64,000 nucleotides of DNA. It comes from Diphasiastrum complanatum (lineage: Eukaryota > Streptophyta > Lycopodiopsida > Lycopodiales > Lycopodiaceae). Numbering within the stretch: the first letter of the stretch is position 1; each line of letters begins with the position of its first letter. Shown here in pieces: positions 1-10,086 of the stretch. The stretch lies in the NCBI GenBank assembly GCA_029204225.1, contig CM055115.1, positions 9,856,665 through 9,920,664 of the forward strand, in the 5' to 3' direction. The position numbers were made by a program, and so were the translations under genes. The notes beneath the pieces were generated by a model. It saw nothing but the letters and a program-made list of their open reading frames with translations, was not told the origin of the DNA and did no database searches.

Positions 1-429
1 TTCGAGTTCGTGTCTGAACGTTAATTCTTCATACGAAACATCCGCTTCAGCATAGCAGACATCGAAGAATTCTTCGTCATCAGCATTCTCATAACATTCA
101 AAGTACTACACTTCAATATCAGATTCATTGGAAAAAATATTCAAGGCATACGAAGATTCTTCTGATGTAAAGCTGGTGTCGGACAAAGGAGTTTCACCTT
201 CATATTTGTCACGACTCCAGGTTATGATTTGTTCTGCTGGCTTACCTCGGTTATTGGTCTCACCAGTCTGAAATCTCAGCTCTCTGGATTTCCAATGTAC
301 ACTTGCGTTTGATTGATAAAGCCAAGGTTGTCCATTCAGCACAGAATAGGATGACAAACTGAGTGGTTTGATAACAATGAAATTCATTGTGATGGCTTTT
401 ACACATGTGGAGAAGTTACCAAGGAACAC
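1..429 (-). pseudogene. Ty3/gypsy Gag-Pol fragment, retropepsin end
   Basis: Read on the minus strand, 429-106 gives 107 residues containing NGQPWLYQSNASVHW. This resembles the conserved 'ILGxPWL' segment at the C-terminal side of gypsy aspartic proteases. After one stop near 106 an acidic tail (DDEEFFDVCYAEADVSYEE) stays readable to the window edge. The catalytic D-S/T-G triad would lie upstream and is not present. What is seen is one protease-like motif and an acidic linker as found between protease and RT; the family call is inference. It runs off the left edge and is surely inactive. Confidence 0.5.
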
Positions 430-660
430 GTGTCGATGTATGATTGGGTAGAATTAATATGCCATACAAACAATGATTCATCTAACATCTGTCACGTGCG
501 AGAATGACAACCGTCGAAAAGGGATTTGTGCACATGTCCCAACCCACGTGGCCTCATAATGAGGTTATCATTGTCAGTACGGACATTCCACGTGGACGTG
601 TCAAATGACGACATGTGTCTTCCATCGTCTTTTCACACATGCAAAAATTTTGTATATAAG
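420..660 (+). promoter_or_regulatory. Promoter-like block with four G-box cores and a TATA box
   Basis: Four CACGTG cores occur at 427-432, 493-498, 545-550 and 589-594, followed by TGACG at 606-610 and a good TATA box TATATAAG at 653-660. The spacing (last G-box about 60 bp upstream of TATA) is that of a plant bZIP/bHLH-responsive promoter or of a retroelement U3. No intact ORF follows; the next recognisable coding sequence is gypsy pol remnant from about 2583. It may therefore be the U3 of a lost LTR rather than a host promoter. Confidence 0.45.
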
Positions 661-2582
661 TCCTTGGAATTTTCATTTTTTTTTCGCAAAATTTTCGTTT
701 TAGATCCCAATATCGCTCTCAAGCATGCCCTTAAATCAATTAATCGTCCGCCTTCTCACAGTGCACTCGAGGCCGATACCGCTGTCAGTCCAATATCGCT
801 TTTGAGCGCGCATCTCATTTCTTAAAATATTCTCTGTATATGTTGTGCTCAAAACATATTTAGTTCTGGTATCGATCTCAAGCGCCCTCTTCTCGTGTTT
901 CCCCTAGTTTTGGCCATAGATGTGGTAGGAAGCAGGTCTGGCTGAGGGAGATTAGAAAACTCCAGAGTTTGAACTGTTGATCCCTAGAGCTCCTTTCGGC
1001 CGAATCTGTAAGGAATGTCACTCTGTCCTTGGGCTAGATGTCGTTTTGCCATGACAAGCCATGCAGTCCTTACAGGCTGCTGCAGAAGATCTTTTGTCCC
1101 AGTTTTTTGAGGATACTTGTCTGTTGGCAGTGCATGCTAGCGTGTCACCATCATGCAAAAGATTTCGTCATTCTCAGAAGACTTTGGGACGGTTATTATG
1201 GTTTGCATGTTGGTAACGCTAGCACCTCACCACCGAGACCTACCTCTGGTAGAACCACTTTGCCGACTACTTCTAGGAGGAAAGAGGAAGCAAGCCTATC
1301 CCCAAGAAGGCCTGGATTTTGAAGGCCACCTGCTTCTCATCCTCCTACAGTTATCCCGACAAGAGACCCCGTATCGTCTTGAGCTCTGAGTTAGATGCTG
1401 GAGAATCTGATTCAGATCAAGAACCATCACCCCTTCCTCCTCCTGTTATTCATCCAACTCCTTAGCCGGTTTCTTCACCAAAAGTGTTGATTACCCAAGA
1501 GGAGTCTCGACAAAGTAATAGAGAATCCTGTTAAAAATTTTGTATCTATTTCTTTTCTGCTCCTGTACATAATCTTTTTGTGAGATTTCATAAGGTCCTG
1601 CCCATGTATATTTTGATTCCTGACCATTTAACCAATATGAGGCCCTACATAGCTAATAAAATTGATCTTCTTAGCAAATTTTTTGATTTTTTTTTCAGAT
1701 TCAAGTAAAAGCTTTAGATTAGGTCCAAATTTTGTGTCGAGCTGAAAGATAGAACTTCAAAAATTTCAGATGTAATAGTAGAAGCCGGAGGATCTTTTTT
1801 GCAGAATAGTATTAGTTTTCATTCTCATGGTATAGTTTTTTGTTGTTAGTCCTTTTTCATAGGAGCGATAAACGCAAAAGAAGCCAATTTTGAGAAGGCT
1901 GTGTATTTTATCGAATGCAGTCCTGTGGCGAAATTTTATTTGATTCCATATGAAAATAAGTAAGGATTGCTCTTTTGTTTTTGTTGCTTTAATCTGGATT
2001 GTTGCATGCGACATTGTTTTAATAAATAAGGATTGCTTTCATAAGTATGGATTTATCGATATTCGTATTTTGGTTGTTGCAGTCGGCATTGGAGCCTGAA
2101 CATTCTTTCTGTAAAGATAAATAATGTAAAATTAAACTCAGCTGCAAATACACATAGAGAATTTGATTCTCTAGTTCATGATGTCATTCGACAACGACAA
2201 CCTCAGTTGGAGAGATAACCAGTAGATCTCTAAAGGTATATTCAATTTATCTCTAATATGCATGTATTCCATTCTTAGTTCAAATCTATCATCATAGCAT
2301 AAATAAAATAATCTACCATAACATTACTAATTTTCATTCTATATATTGCAGTGTGTATAGCAAAAGGACGCTTTTAGTTGTGCATGGTTTGCATGTACAA
2401 TACGAAGCTATTTTCTGAGTGGTATAATTTACAAGTGATGTAGATATTTAAAAGGTAATATTCTGTTCATTGTGGTTCCTTTCATTCTGATTCATATTTA
2501 TTTTTTATCATTGTTTGTAATTTGCTGATTCTCGTGTTTGAGAACTTTTCTCGAAATATTTATTGATGATTTCTGTGTATAT
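661..2582. other. No confident gene; degenerate spacer
   Basis: AT-rich sequence with only short open frames. At 1270-1530 one plus frame reads as a Pro/Ser/Asp-rich stretch (LSSELDAGESDSDQEPSP), which could be the disordered part of a Gag or of an unknown protein. At 867-885 the string TGGTATCGATCTCAAGC looks like a mutated primer-binding site, and similar 'atcgctctcaagc' strings occur near 710 and 795. The 1550-2580 part is AT-rich with no motif I recognise. Confidence 0.4.
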
Positions 2583-4672
2583 AGTGATATAAAGACACAC
2601 CTACAGAAGCTGAAATTAAACATTGCAACGGTGTCGAGATACTTGTTTATCTCTTCATCCAGAGAAATGTTTTTTTGGTATGAAAGAAGGAATATTGCTT
2701 GGACACAGAATATCTAACAGAGAAATAGAAGTCGACAAAGATAAAGTTGAGCTTATAAAGAATCTCCGGATACCAACCAATTACGTGAACTAAGAGCTTT
2801 CTTAGGACATGTTGGCTATTACAGGAGATTTATTTAAAGTCATGCTTCTATTGTTGCCTCTCTTACACACCTACTGAAGAAACAAGTGGAATACTTGTGG
2901 ACGAATGAACAGAAGAAAGCATTCGCAGATCTTAAGCACAAGTTGATCAATGCTCCTATTCTGAGACCACCCAACTGGGCTATTTTATTTCACAGTTATG
3001 TGGATGTTTTCGCATTTGCTATTGGCGTCTGTCTAAGCTAGAAGGACGACCAGAAGAAGGATCATGCCATCTACTATGCGATTCGATAGCTCACTGCATC
3101 AGAGAAAAATTATTTGGCTATAGAAAGGGAAGCACTTGGCATGATTTTCACTATTAAAAAATTTCGGCATTATTTGCTGGGATATGCATTTATTTTTCAT
3201 GTGGATCATTATCTCTTAAGTATCTTGTAAATAAACCAGATCTATTAGGACGAATTGCTCGATGGATTCTACTTCTGCAGGAATTTACTTATCAAGTAGA
3301 GCTTCGTCAAGAAAAATATCATACGAATGTTGATTATCTATCGCGACTCAGCACCGAAAAAACCGAAGACCCTATCAATGATGATTTTCCAGACGAACAT
3401 TTATTCGAGATTTCATCTACAAATTCGCTATATTCTGATATTATTATTTATCTTAAGGATCAGATATATCCGAATGATTACAATTTCGAGCAAATGACAT
3501 GTTTTCAATATAAGGTAGCACCTTATACAATTATTAACAACGTTCTGTACAAGCTTGGTGCTGACCATCAACTACGAAGATGTCTCAAAACTGAAGACAT
3601 TAAAAAGGTCGTTAAAGCCTTACACTCAGAAGATACTAGTGGACATTTTGCTTTGAAGAATACAGTTAAGAAGATATTGACTGTCAAGTATTGGTGGCCA
3701 ACAATGTTCAAGGATGTATCAAATTTTATTCGTTCATGTGATCCATGCCAGAGATATGGTAAGCCTACAAAAGCAATGAATTGGTCGTTGACACCGATCC
3801 TGCCTCTTGCACCATTCGAGAAGTGGGGGATTGAATTTGTCGGTCCAATCAAAACTGTTACCCGGCATACGAAATGTCGTTATATTCTAGTTGCAACGGA
3901 TTATGCTACCAAGAATGTTGAAGCAGAGGCGACGAAACGAAACGATGCGAAAACTGTCACGACATTCTTATTCAAAAGTATAATCACAAGATATGGTTGT
4001 CCACTCGAACTTGTAAGTGATCGAGGTACATATTTTTTAAATGACACTATATGGTTGCTGACAACTTATTTCCTGATCAAACACAGAAAAACTACACCGT
4101 ATAATCCAAAAGAAAACGAGTTGACAGAAAGAACTAATGGAATTTTATGTAAGATCCAGACTGAAATTACTATTGCACATCCAACAGATTGGGATCAGAA
4201 ACTACCATCAGTTCTTTGGGCTTATCGCAACACACAGAAAATCATGACGAAATAGACACCACATTTTCTTACATATGATATGCATCCTATTTTTTCAATT
4301 GAATTTGAGGTGAAAACCTTTCGTATTCAAGCTCAACGAACAGATGCAGAATGTATAAACGAAAGGTTGACTAATATTGAAGAACTAGCTGAAGCTTGAG
4401 AGACTTCACAAAAACTAACGGAGGAAATCCAGAAACAAAGAAAGAAGAAATATGACAGTCATATAAAAAAATGTGATCTTAAATTTGATGATCATGTGCT
4501 GATATATGACAGTCGCCATCAAAAGTTCCTTGGAAAACTCCATATGTGATGGCGTGGACCTTATAAAGTCATAGAGGTGTTTGACAATGGTTCTGTGAAA
4601 TTTCAATCACTTGAAGGTGAACTATTACCTACACGTACTAACGGGTCTAGACTGAAGAAATACTACCTTTGA
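2583..4672 (+). pseudogene. Ty3/gypsy pol remnant: RT end, RNase H, integrase
   Basis: The order is the post-catalytic part of RT (HPEKCFFGMKEG, then the FLGHVGYYRRF connection motif), RNase H (ASEKNYLAIEREALGMIF, then the GRIARWILLLQEFTYQVE segment), the HHCC-type integrase head ending CDPCQRYG, the integrase core, and the C-terminal 'WRGPYKV' domain ending KKYYL at 4672. The longest open stretch is 3494-4255 (253 aa). The first catalytic Asp of integrase is replaced (WGIEFVGP instead of the usual D); the second (VSDRG) and the Glu (NELTERTNG) remain. The YxDD box of RT is missing upstream. Several stops sit where CAG or CGA codons are expected (for example after TK at 4253, in LAEA-stop-ETSQ and HM-stop-WRGP). 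The part from about 3857 is duplicated at 15767-16583. Confidence 0.85.
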
Positions 4673-4799
4673 CAAAATTTTTATTTTATTTTTATTTTTT
4701 CTATTTTTATTATTTTCTAGTATTTTTCTGAAATTAATCACGAATTTTCTTTTATCTTGTCTAAATTTTTTTCGCAACTTTTTTTATTTTTTTTCTAGA
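4673..4799. other. T-rich spacer between gypsy pol and copia LTR scrap
   Basis: Poly-T/A-rich run directly after the gypsy integrase stop, probably the 3' untranslated part of that element. A matching copy is at 16584-16711, so it belongs to the duplicated block. No motif seen. Confidence 0.5.
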
Positions 4800-4879
4800 A
4801 ATTGAAAATGAAATGAAATGTGACACTGTGGTAAAAACCGATTAGTTGATTGGTAAGAAGGAGAATAATCCAACAGTCC

Positions 4880-5567
4880 CCCTTAATCTGAATCCTTGAA
4901 TGCCTTTACCTTCAAACTTAGTTCTACACATAATCTTCTGTGTGTATCCAAACTCAATACTTTGGTAAAACTATCAACTGTCATATCTTTCGTTCTACAG
5001 TACTACAATCTGACCTCTTTGTTGAGAACTTTGCTTCTGTTCAATGTGCTTACTCCTAGAATGAGATATAGGTTGGCTGATAAAGTGATGGCACTTTGAT
5101 TATCACAAAATAATGTCGTTGGAGCATATTGATTCATACCCATATCTGAAAATAAGTTTCTCGACCAAATTGCTTCCTTTGTAGCTCGAGAGGCCGATAT
5201 ACTTTGATTTAGTGGAAGATAGGGCTATCGAAGATTACTTGCAACTGTTCTAGGAAATTGGACCATTGTTGAGGAAGAATGTAAATCTAAAAGTAGATTT
5301 ACGAGTGTCTACATCTCCTGCCCAACTTGCATCTGTGTAACCACTGAGGAAATTGAGTTTGTCATTGCTGACTGCTCCATAACAACTGCAAAAGTTCATA
5401 GTAACTCGAAGATATCTCATGACTCTGGTGAGAGCCTTCCAATGTGTTACACTAGGATTAGTCATAAACTGACTGAGAGAGCTGACTGCAAAAGCAATGT
5501 TTGGCCTAGTACAGATCATGGCATACACAAGAGATCCTATAATAGAATGGTAAGGATACTCACACAT
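4880..5567 (-). pseudogene. Copia A RT C-terminus and RNase H
   Basis: Residues from 5567 leftwards read YHSIIGSLVYAMICTRP (the RT C-terminal SLxYxxxTRPD motif with D changed to N), then GYTDASWAGDVDTRKST, the first RNase H Asp region. After a stop at 5250 the rest of RNase H is recognisable in broken frames down to about 4890 (the cDNA-end region corresponding to SKHIEVQ..FVR). No YVDD box lies anywhere in copia A. Confidence 0.8.
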
Positions 5568-6292
5568 CTGCTACTTCTCTTGAATGCAGTACATCCAAAA
5601 ACTTGTAAGTTTGATAAAGAAGGTTTGGTACCTATCCAAATTTTGAATGATGTTTTGTTTGAGAAGCCTTTAGTAGGACATTTGTTCTGAATATAGGTTG
5701 CTGTTGAAACAGCGTCTGCCCAGAAGCAATTCGGAAGAGTCTCATGTGATAACATGCACTTTGTTGATGCAACTAAGGTTTTGTTCTTTCTCTCATCAAG
5801 ACCATTTGGCTGAGGTGAATAGGAGGTAATATATTGTTGCTCAATGCCATTGTTGAGGCAGTACTCCTTGAATTCATTGGAGATGTATTCTCTCCCATTA
5901 TCTGACCTCAGTGCTTTGATTCGTTTGCTAGTTTGATTCTCAGCATGCTCTTTGAATTGTCTGAATTTGATGAAAGCCTCTGACTTCTGTTTAATATAAT
6001 AAACAACTGTCCTTATAGAACACTCGTCAATGAAGGTAATAAAATACTTTGCATCTAACAATGAAGGAGTTTGCATTGGTCCACACATATCTGTGTGAAC
6101 ATCATCTAGTAGACCTTTTGCTGCATGCATATGGTTTGATCTAAAAGGAATCCTAGCCTGCTTTCCAAAAATGCAGCTATGACAGACAGGGAAATTGACC
6201 TTACCAGAAGGATAGTCGAGATCAAGAACCATGGATTGTTTGTAGATGTTCAAAATAGATGCATGATTTACGTTCCTAAGCGATGCTGCCAT
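5537..6292 (-). pseudogene. Copia A integrase
   Basis: The frame carries the CxxC half of the zinc domain (CHSCIFGKQ) and all three core residues: D in DVHTDMCGPM, D in LRSDNGREY and E in DERKNKTL, followed by the FGCTAF motif after the core. The HHCC histidine part is damaged (WQHRLGNVNH versus WHHRLGHVNH in copia B) and the frame is broken before 6292. The C-terminal integrase domain is lost at the RT deletion junction near 5575. Confidence 0.85.
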
Positions 6293-6323
6293 AGTAATGC
6301 TTTATTGACTAAAACAGAGGTTT

Positions 6324-7034
6324 TCAAGGCTTGACTAGGCTCAAAATAACAATGTGCCAATCTATATAAGTAACCCTGCCTCTTGCCGAGTGCAAGGAAC
6401 TATCAATAATTTTCCATAGATTAGATTCGAATTCTACCTTATGACCTAAATCTGTAATTCTACTTACTGATAACAGATTTGTAGAGATTTTAGGAACATA
6501 TAAGACTTTTGATAGTAATTTGAATTGATCATGCTGGAATCGCAATCTTACAGTACCTTCAACTTCAATAGTGAGAGTACTATTGTCACCAAGATGAACA
6601 AATTTCTTCGTGTTATAAGGCATGTAGAAGTTGAAGATCTCACGTTGATTGGTCATATGTTGAGTTGCTCCAGAATCCAAAAACCATGAATCATCCAAAA
6701 ATGTGCTTTGATCTTTGACCATGAATGCACCTTCATCCACTTTGACCTAGGGGGATGGTGAAACTGTGTTGGCTTGTTGACCAGGTTGCTTGGCTGCATT
6801 CTTCGCTTGGAGAATTCGACAATCCTTGATCTCATGGTTATTGCACTTGCAATACTTGCAAAGCATCTTCTTCTTCAACTGTGGATTCAATGATTGTTCT
6901 TGACTTTGAGTCGGCTTATGTTGCAGCCTTCTTGGAGCTTTCTGATTTTGTCGTTTAGAGCCTTTGTTGACATATAGAGCCTGAGAGGAGGAAGTCGACA
7001 AAGTGTCTTGACTTCTTCTATTATCTTCTTGCAA
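6324..7034 (-). pseudogene. Copia A Gag zinc knuckle and protease
   Basis: 7034-6747 encodes a basic Gag tail with the knuckle CKYCKCNNHEIKDC (CX2CX4HX4C). A stop separates it from 6740-6324, which contains the retropepsin active site WFLDSGATQHMTN and the downstream NLLSVSRITDLGHKVEF motif. In the intact ancestor these were one Gag-Pol frame; here a stop at about 6744 splits them. The DSGA triad is intact in this copy, unlike copia B. Confidence 0.85.
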
Positions 7035-7443
7035 ACATAGTGATAACTCTAGTAGGAGTTAAGTCTGAGTGTGTCGATATTATCATCACTTAGTTCTCAT
7101 ATGTAGAGGGCAAGCTCGAAAGCAATGTCATAATTGTGTCTTGATTGTCCATGACTGATCTGACAGTGGCCATCTGTTGCAAGAGATTCTTAGACTGGTT
7201 AATGTGATTCTGAAGAGAATCACCAATAGACATCCCTCACGTCATATAGTGAGTTCAGGATGTCCCAAATGCCTTTTGATGTTTCAGCTTCAGCTATGTG
7301 TCCAATCTGTGTATCTGATATATTGAGGATAATAAGCACAAAAGCTTTACCGTCCTTTGATTTCCACTTTGAGTCGTCGTCTTCAGGTTTTACTTCTGTA
7401 CCTGTAACAACATCTCATAATTCACTAGCAACTAGCAAGGTCT
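7035..7443 (-). pseudogene. Copia A Gag N-terminal part
   Basis: Broken minus-strand Gag reading matching copia B at 18950-19262 and 25124-25224. It contains the central Gag helical region with stops. Sequence 7335-7360 is the uninterrupted version of the site where Copia-1 inserted in the paralogue: AAAGCTTTACCG here has no insert. Homology ends at about 7443. Confidence 0.7.
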
Positions 7444-7790
7444 GGTCCTCAATTTGTCCAAAATCTCTTCATCCTCATGCTCCTTATGATATTGCTTCAA
7501 GAAGGCCCTTCACAACTCATCCCAGCACTAGAACTCCTGCAATTCGTACTGCAAATACCACTGTAAAGCATTCTCTTTCAACGTGGTCGGAAACAACTCC
7601 AATTTTCAAATATCCTCGATTTCTCAATTTGCTTGGCAAACCACTAAAAACTGGTGAACATGCATGTTTGGGTGATCATGCCTTTTCCCTTAAAACATTG
7701 CGAAATTGCCGTCCGAGTCCGGCCTATCGAGACAACCTCCATTCCGTGGATAATCGTAGATTTTTCCAAATCTGAACAACCAGCACTTGT
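7444..7790 (-). pseudogene. Ty3/gypsy Gag fragment (Retrotrans_gag type)
   Basis: On the minus strand the broken frame reads LKENALQWYLQYELQEF followed by WDELWRAFLKQY, the conserved 'L.G.A..W...L......W..F...F...Y' signature of gypsy Gag. It contains several stops. Together with the LTR at 7889-8619 it is the 5' end of a gypsy element pointing left, truncated where copia A begins. A 171-aa plus-strand ORF (7260-7775) overlies it and is a shadow. Confidence 0.65.
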
Positions 7791-7888
7791 AGACATTTGT
7801 AACCCCCTCTGATAACTCAACCCACAATTGAAAATTAATATCTAGAGTATGCGACCTCTAAAATTCATCCCGACAACAAAACCAAAAA
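7791..7888 (-). promoter_or_regulatory. Gypsy leader with primer-binding-site-like sequence
   Basis: On the minus strand the LTR end (..CCCCTAACACA) is followed by TTTTTGGTTTTGTTGTCGGG. This resembles the TTTTTGGCGCCGTTGCCGGGG primer-site region of many plant gypsy elements, with substitutions. It joins the LTR to the Gag fragment. Confidence 0.5.
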
Positions 7889-8619
7889 TGTGTTAGGGGT
7901 TGTTTTAATCCTTTAACTACCTGGTCCTAATTATGGCAACAGAGCCCTTAATAAACTATGAACAACTCCGCTAAAGCTAATTAGCGCATTTATATACCGT
8001 AGTCCATTGCAATAGTACAGAACAACCAATTAACAGAACATCGCTATTATAGAACCTAGAACTAACCCTAACCATCACAACAATATGTAGATACTGTAAG
8101 GAAATAGCACTGCTCAATTGCATGCCATAGTCTACTGCAAAACACCTAAAGTTATAGACTGACTAGCAAACAAAATCAACATTGCCAAACACCTAAAATT
8201 ACACACTTAACAACACACCGAGTCAACATTTCCACTGCTTAAGAGGTCTTAGGCAAGGAAATTCATCTTGCTGCCTACGGTATAATATAGAATTCGGATT
8301 ATTGAACATTTAAAACGCTCGACTCTCACCCTTAGTCTTTTGAACATACTACTGTCTATATAGTGTAAAATCCAAAAGCCCCCAATCCGACTCCAAATGT
8401 CCTATTTATGCTTCTGTGAGGATACCACAATATAGTATCCCAACCCTTCGTAATAACCACAAGTGTTTGGTTTAGCTTCGCATAGAGACCACATGGAAAC
8501 CGCAGTTGACGACCTTGTGGTCACTTACGAAATATTTGACTTCCTCCAGAATATGACAAAATGTTAACTAACCTATCAACTTTAACTTCATAATTGTCCT
8601 ACCATGATGTCTCCTAACA
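7889..8619 (-). repeat. 5' LTR of a minus-strand gypsy element
   Basis: On the minus strand it begins TGTTAGGAGACATCATGG at 8619 and ends at 7889-7891, adjacent to the primer-site-like sequence, so it has TG..CA ends. A diverged copy (most of it) lies at 56222-56853 in the same orientation. About 730 bp. The two copies share the same outer boundary near 8617/56853, which supports the LTR end. Confidence 0.7.
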
Positions 8620-8847
8620 TGAACCAAAAATGCTTGGTCAAATACGTGATAATTACTATGATGAAGAGATGATTCCAAGATATTGTTCAAGACTGAGGGG
8701 ACCCCTTCGGCATGGGCTATACTGGCCAAATTTGTGCCGGTCACACTTAGATCTAATCCACTTCTCCTAGAAAACATAAACGATATTGCATAAAACTTTG
8801 AAAATTAGCTCGATTTTGCGTGCTGAAAAATCGGCTAACAAACATCC
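8620..8847. other. Unassigned spacer
   Basis: Sequence just outside the gypsy 5' LTR. A short minus-strand frame is open from 8777 but has no recognised motif. I see nothing else. Confidence 0.4.
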
Positions 8848-9140
8848 TGGCGTGGTGGGAGGTTCAGCCCTCCAAATTTTTTTCTTTTAAAAGTTTTTTT
8901 TAGAGCTGAACCTCCCGTCGCAGTGGTTCAGCCCCTCAATTTTTTTTTCTTTTCAAAAACATTTTAGGGCTAAACCTCTTGCCATGGTGGGAGGTTCATC
9001 CCCCCAAATTTTTTTATTGTAAAAACATTTTAGAGCTGAACCTCCCATCACGGCGGGAGGTTCGACCCCTCAAATTTTTTACTTCTATAAAAACACCATG
9101 AGGGGCTAAGCCTCCAGCCGCAACGTGAGGTTCAGCTTTA
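8848..9140. repeat. Hairpin-bearing minisatellite, five degenerate units
   Basis: Five units at about 64-70 bp spacing (cores near 8849, 8905, 8969, 9035 and 9105). Each has an inverted repeat of the form GCTGAACCTCCCGNC..GGNGGGAGGTTCAGC, separated by T-rich/A-rich spacers. Each core could fold into a stem of about 12-14 bp. Two more cores sit at 9527-9555 and 9796-9823. Confidence 0.75.
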
Positions 9141-9521
9141 AAAAAAATTTCTTTGAAAAAAGAAAAAAAAATGAAGTTCCTCTTCAAAGGGATTCATGAA
9201 TAGAGGCTCTCACAGATACTGCTTCCATAATGCATGTTATAGAAGCCACAGATCAAGCATTGGAATCTAACACAAGAAATGTAGTACGGGAGTCAACACT
9301 TCTAGTAGCAGATTCAGTGCCTCTACTTGAGAAGTCAACATCTCTAGTAGACGAGTCAGGACCACAAGGAGAGGGGTCAACACTTCTATTAGAGAAACCC
9401 GAAGCGAACCGACTGATATTCGTCATGATCAAATCCATGGTCCACTCAACCCAATTCAAAACAAAACCATTGATAGCTTTAATAGCAACCTCAACCAACG
9501 CATCATTGAGAAACAAAAATG
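9141..9521. other. Unassigned, with internal short repeats
   Basis: Between 9290 and 9410 the string GTCAACACTTCTAGTAG or close variants recurs (about 9293, 9338, 9376). Both strands stay open for about 90-100 codons: Ser/Thr/Glu-rich on plus, S-R-D-V-D-F repeats on minus. That double openness argues for a short repetitive sequence rather than a gene. No family recognised. Confidence 0.4.
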
Positions 9522-9562
9522 GGGTAGGCTAAACCTCTGGCCATGGCGGGAGGTGCAAATCC

Positions 9563-9603
<41 letters not shown>

Positions 9604-9831
9604 TATAACATTTGTTTTATTTTAACGATTTCTATCCCTTCCTCAAACTAAAAGCTCTTTGAAACGTTTCTATTTACAAAATAAAAAATACACATGCATT
9701 AGTATGAAGAATGAATATTACCATAGAATATTTTGAATATGTTAAACAGAGATAATCTAAAGTACTCTAAGAAAATATTAAGAAAAACCAGGGTAGGCTA
9801 AACCTCTGGCCATGGCGGGAGGTGAAAATCC

Positions 9832-9898
<67 letters not shown>

Positions 9899-10086
9899 TA
9901 TAACATTTGTTTTATTTTAACGATTTCTATCCCTTCCTCAAACTAAAAGCTCTTTGAAACGTTTCTATTTACAAAATAAAAAATACACATGCATTAGTAT
10001 GAAGAATGAATATTACCATAGAATATTTTGAATATGTTAAACAGAGATAATCTAAAGTACTCTAAGAAAATATTAAGAAAAACCAG
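9522..10086. repeat. Tandem duplication (269 + 296 bp) with TA microsatellites
   Basis: Copy 1 is 9522-9790 and copy 2 is 9791-10086; both start GGGTAGGCTAAACC and end AAGAAAAACCAG. The copies are almost identical outside the TA tract. The tract is 9566-9597 in copy 1 and 9835-9892 in copy 2, and this accounts for the length difference. Each copy starts with the same hairpin core found in the minisatellite at 8848-9140. Confidence 0.9.

Larger units (their letters stand above)
4800..7443 (-). mobile_element. Copia A: RT-deleted Ty1/copia derivative
   Basis: Minus-strand copia remnant with the order gag (zinc knuckle), protease, integrase, RNase H, purine tract AAGGGGGAC (4876-4884) and the first ~76 bp of a 3' LTR (4875 leftwards, beginning TGTTGGATTATTCTCC). 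The LTR is cut off at ~4800 where it meets gypsy sequence. The reverse transcriptase core is absent: integrase sequence runs straight into the RT C-terminus/RNase H near 5567. The same deletion is present in copia B (16712-19262). At 7443 homology to copia B stops and gypsy gag begins, so the gag N-terminus and 5' LTR are missing here. Confidence 0.85.

Noticed and set aside
420-900. An integrated pararetrovirus promoter/primer-site region
   Set aside because: The TATA and TGGTATCGAT strings suggest it, but no coat, movement or viral RT motif is present nearby.
7260-7775. 171-aa plus-strand ORF
   Set aside because: It overlies minus-strand copia gag and gypsy gag; the minus strand carries the recognisable motifs, so this is a shadow.
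8848-9140. CRISPR-like array
   Set aside because: The units are degenerate, spacers are A/T runs rather than unique sequence, and the DNA is eukaryotic.
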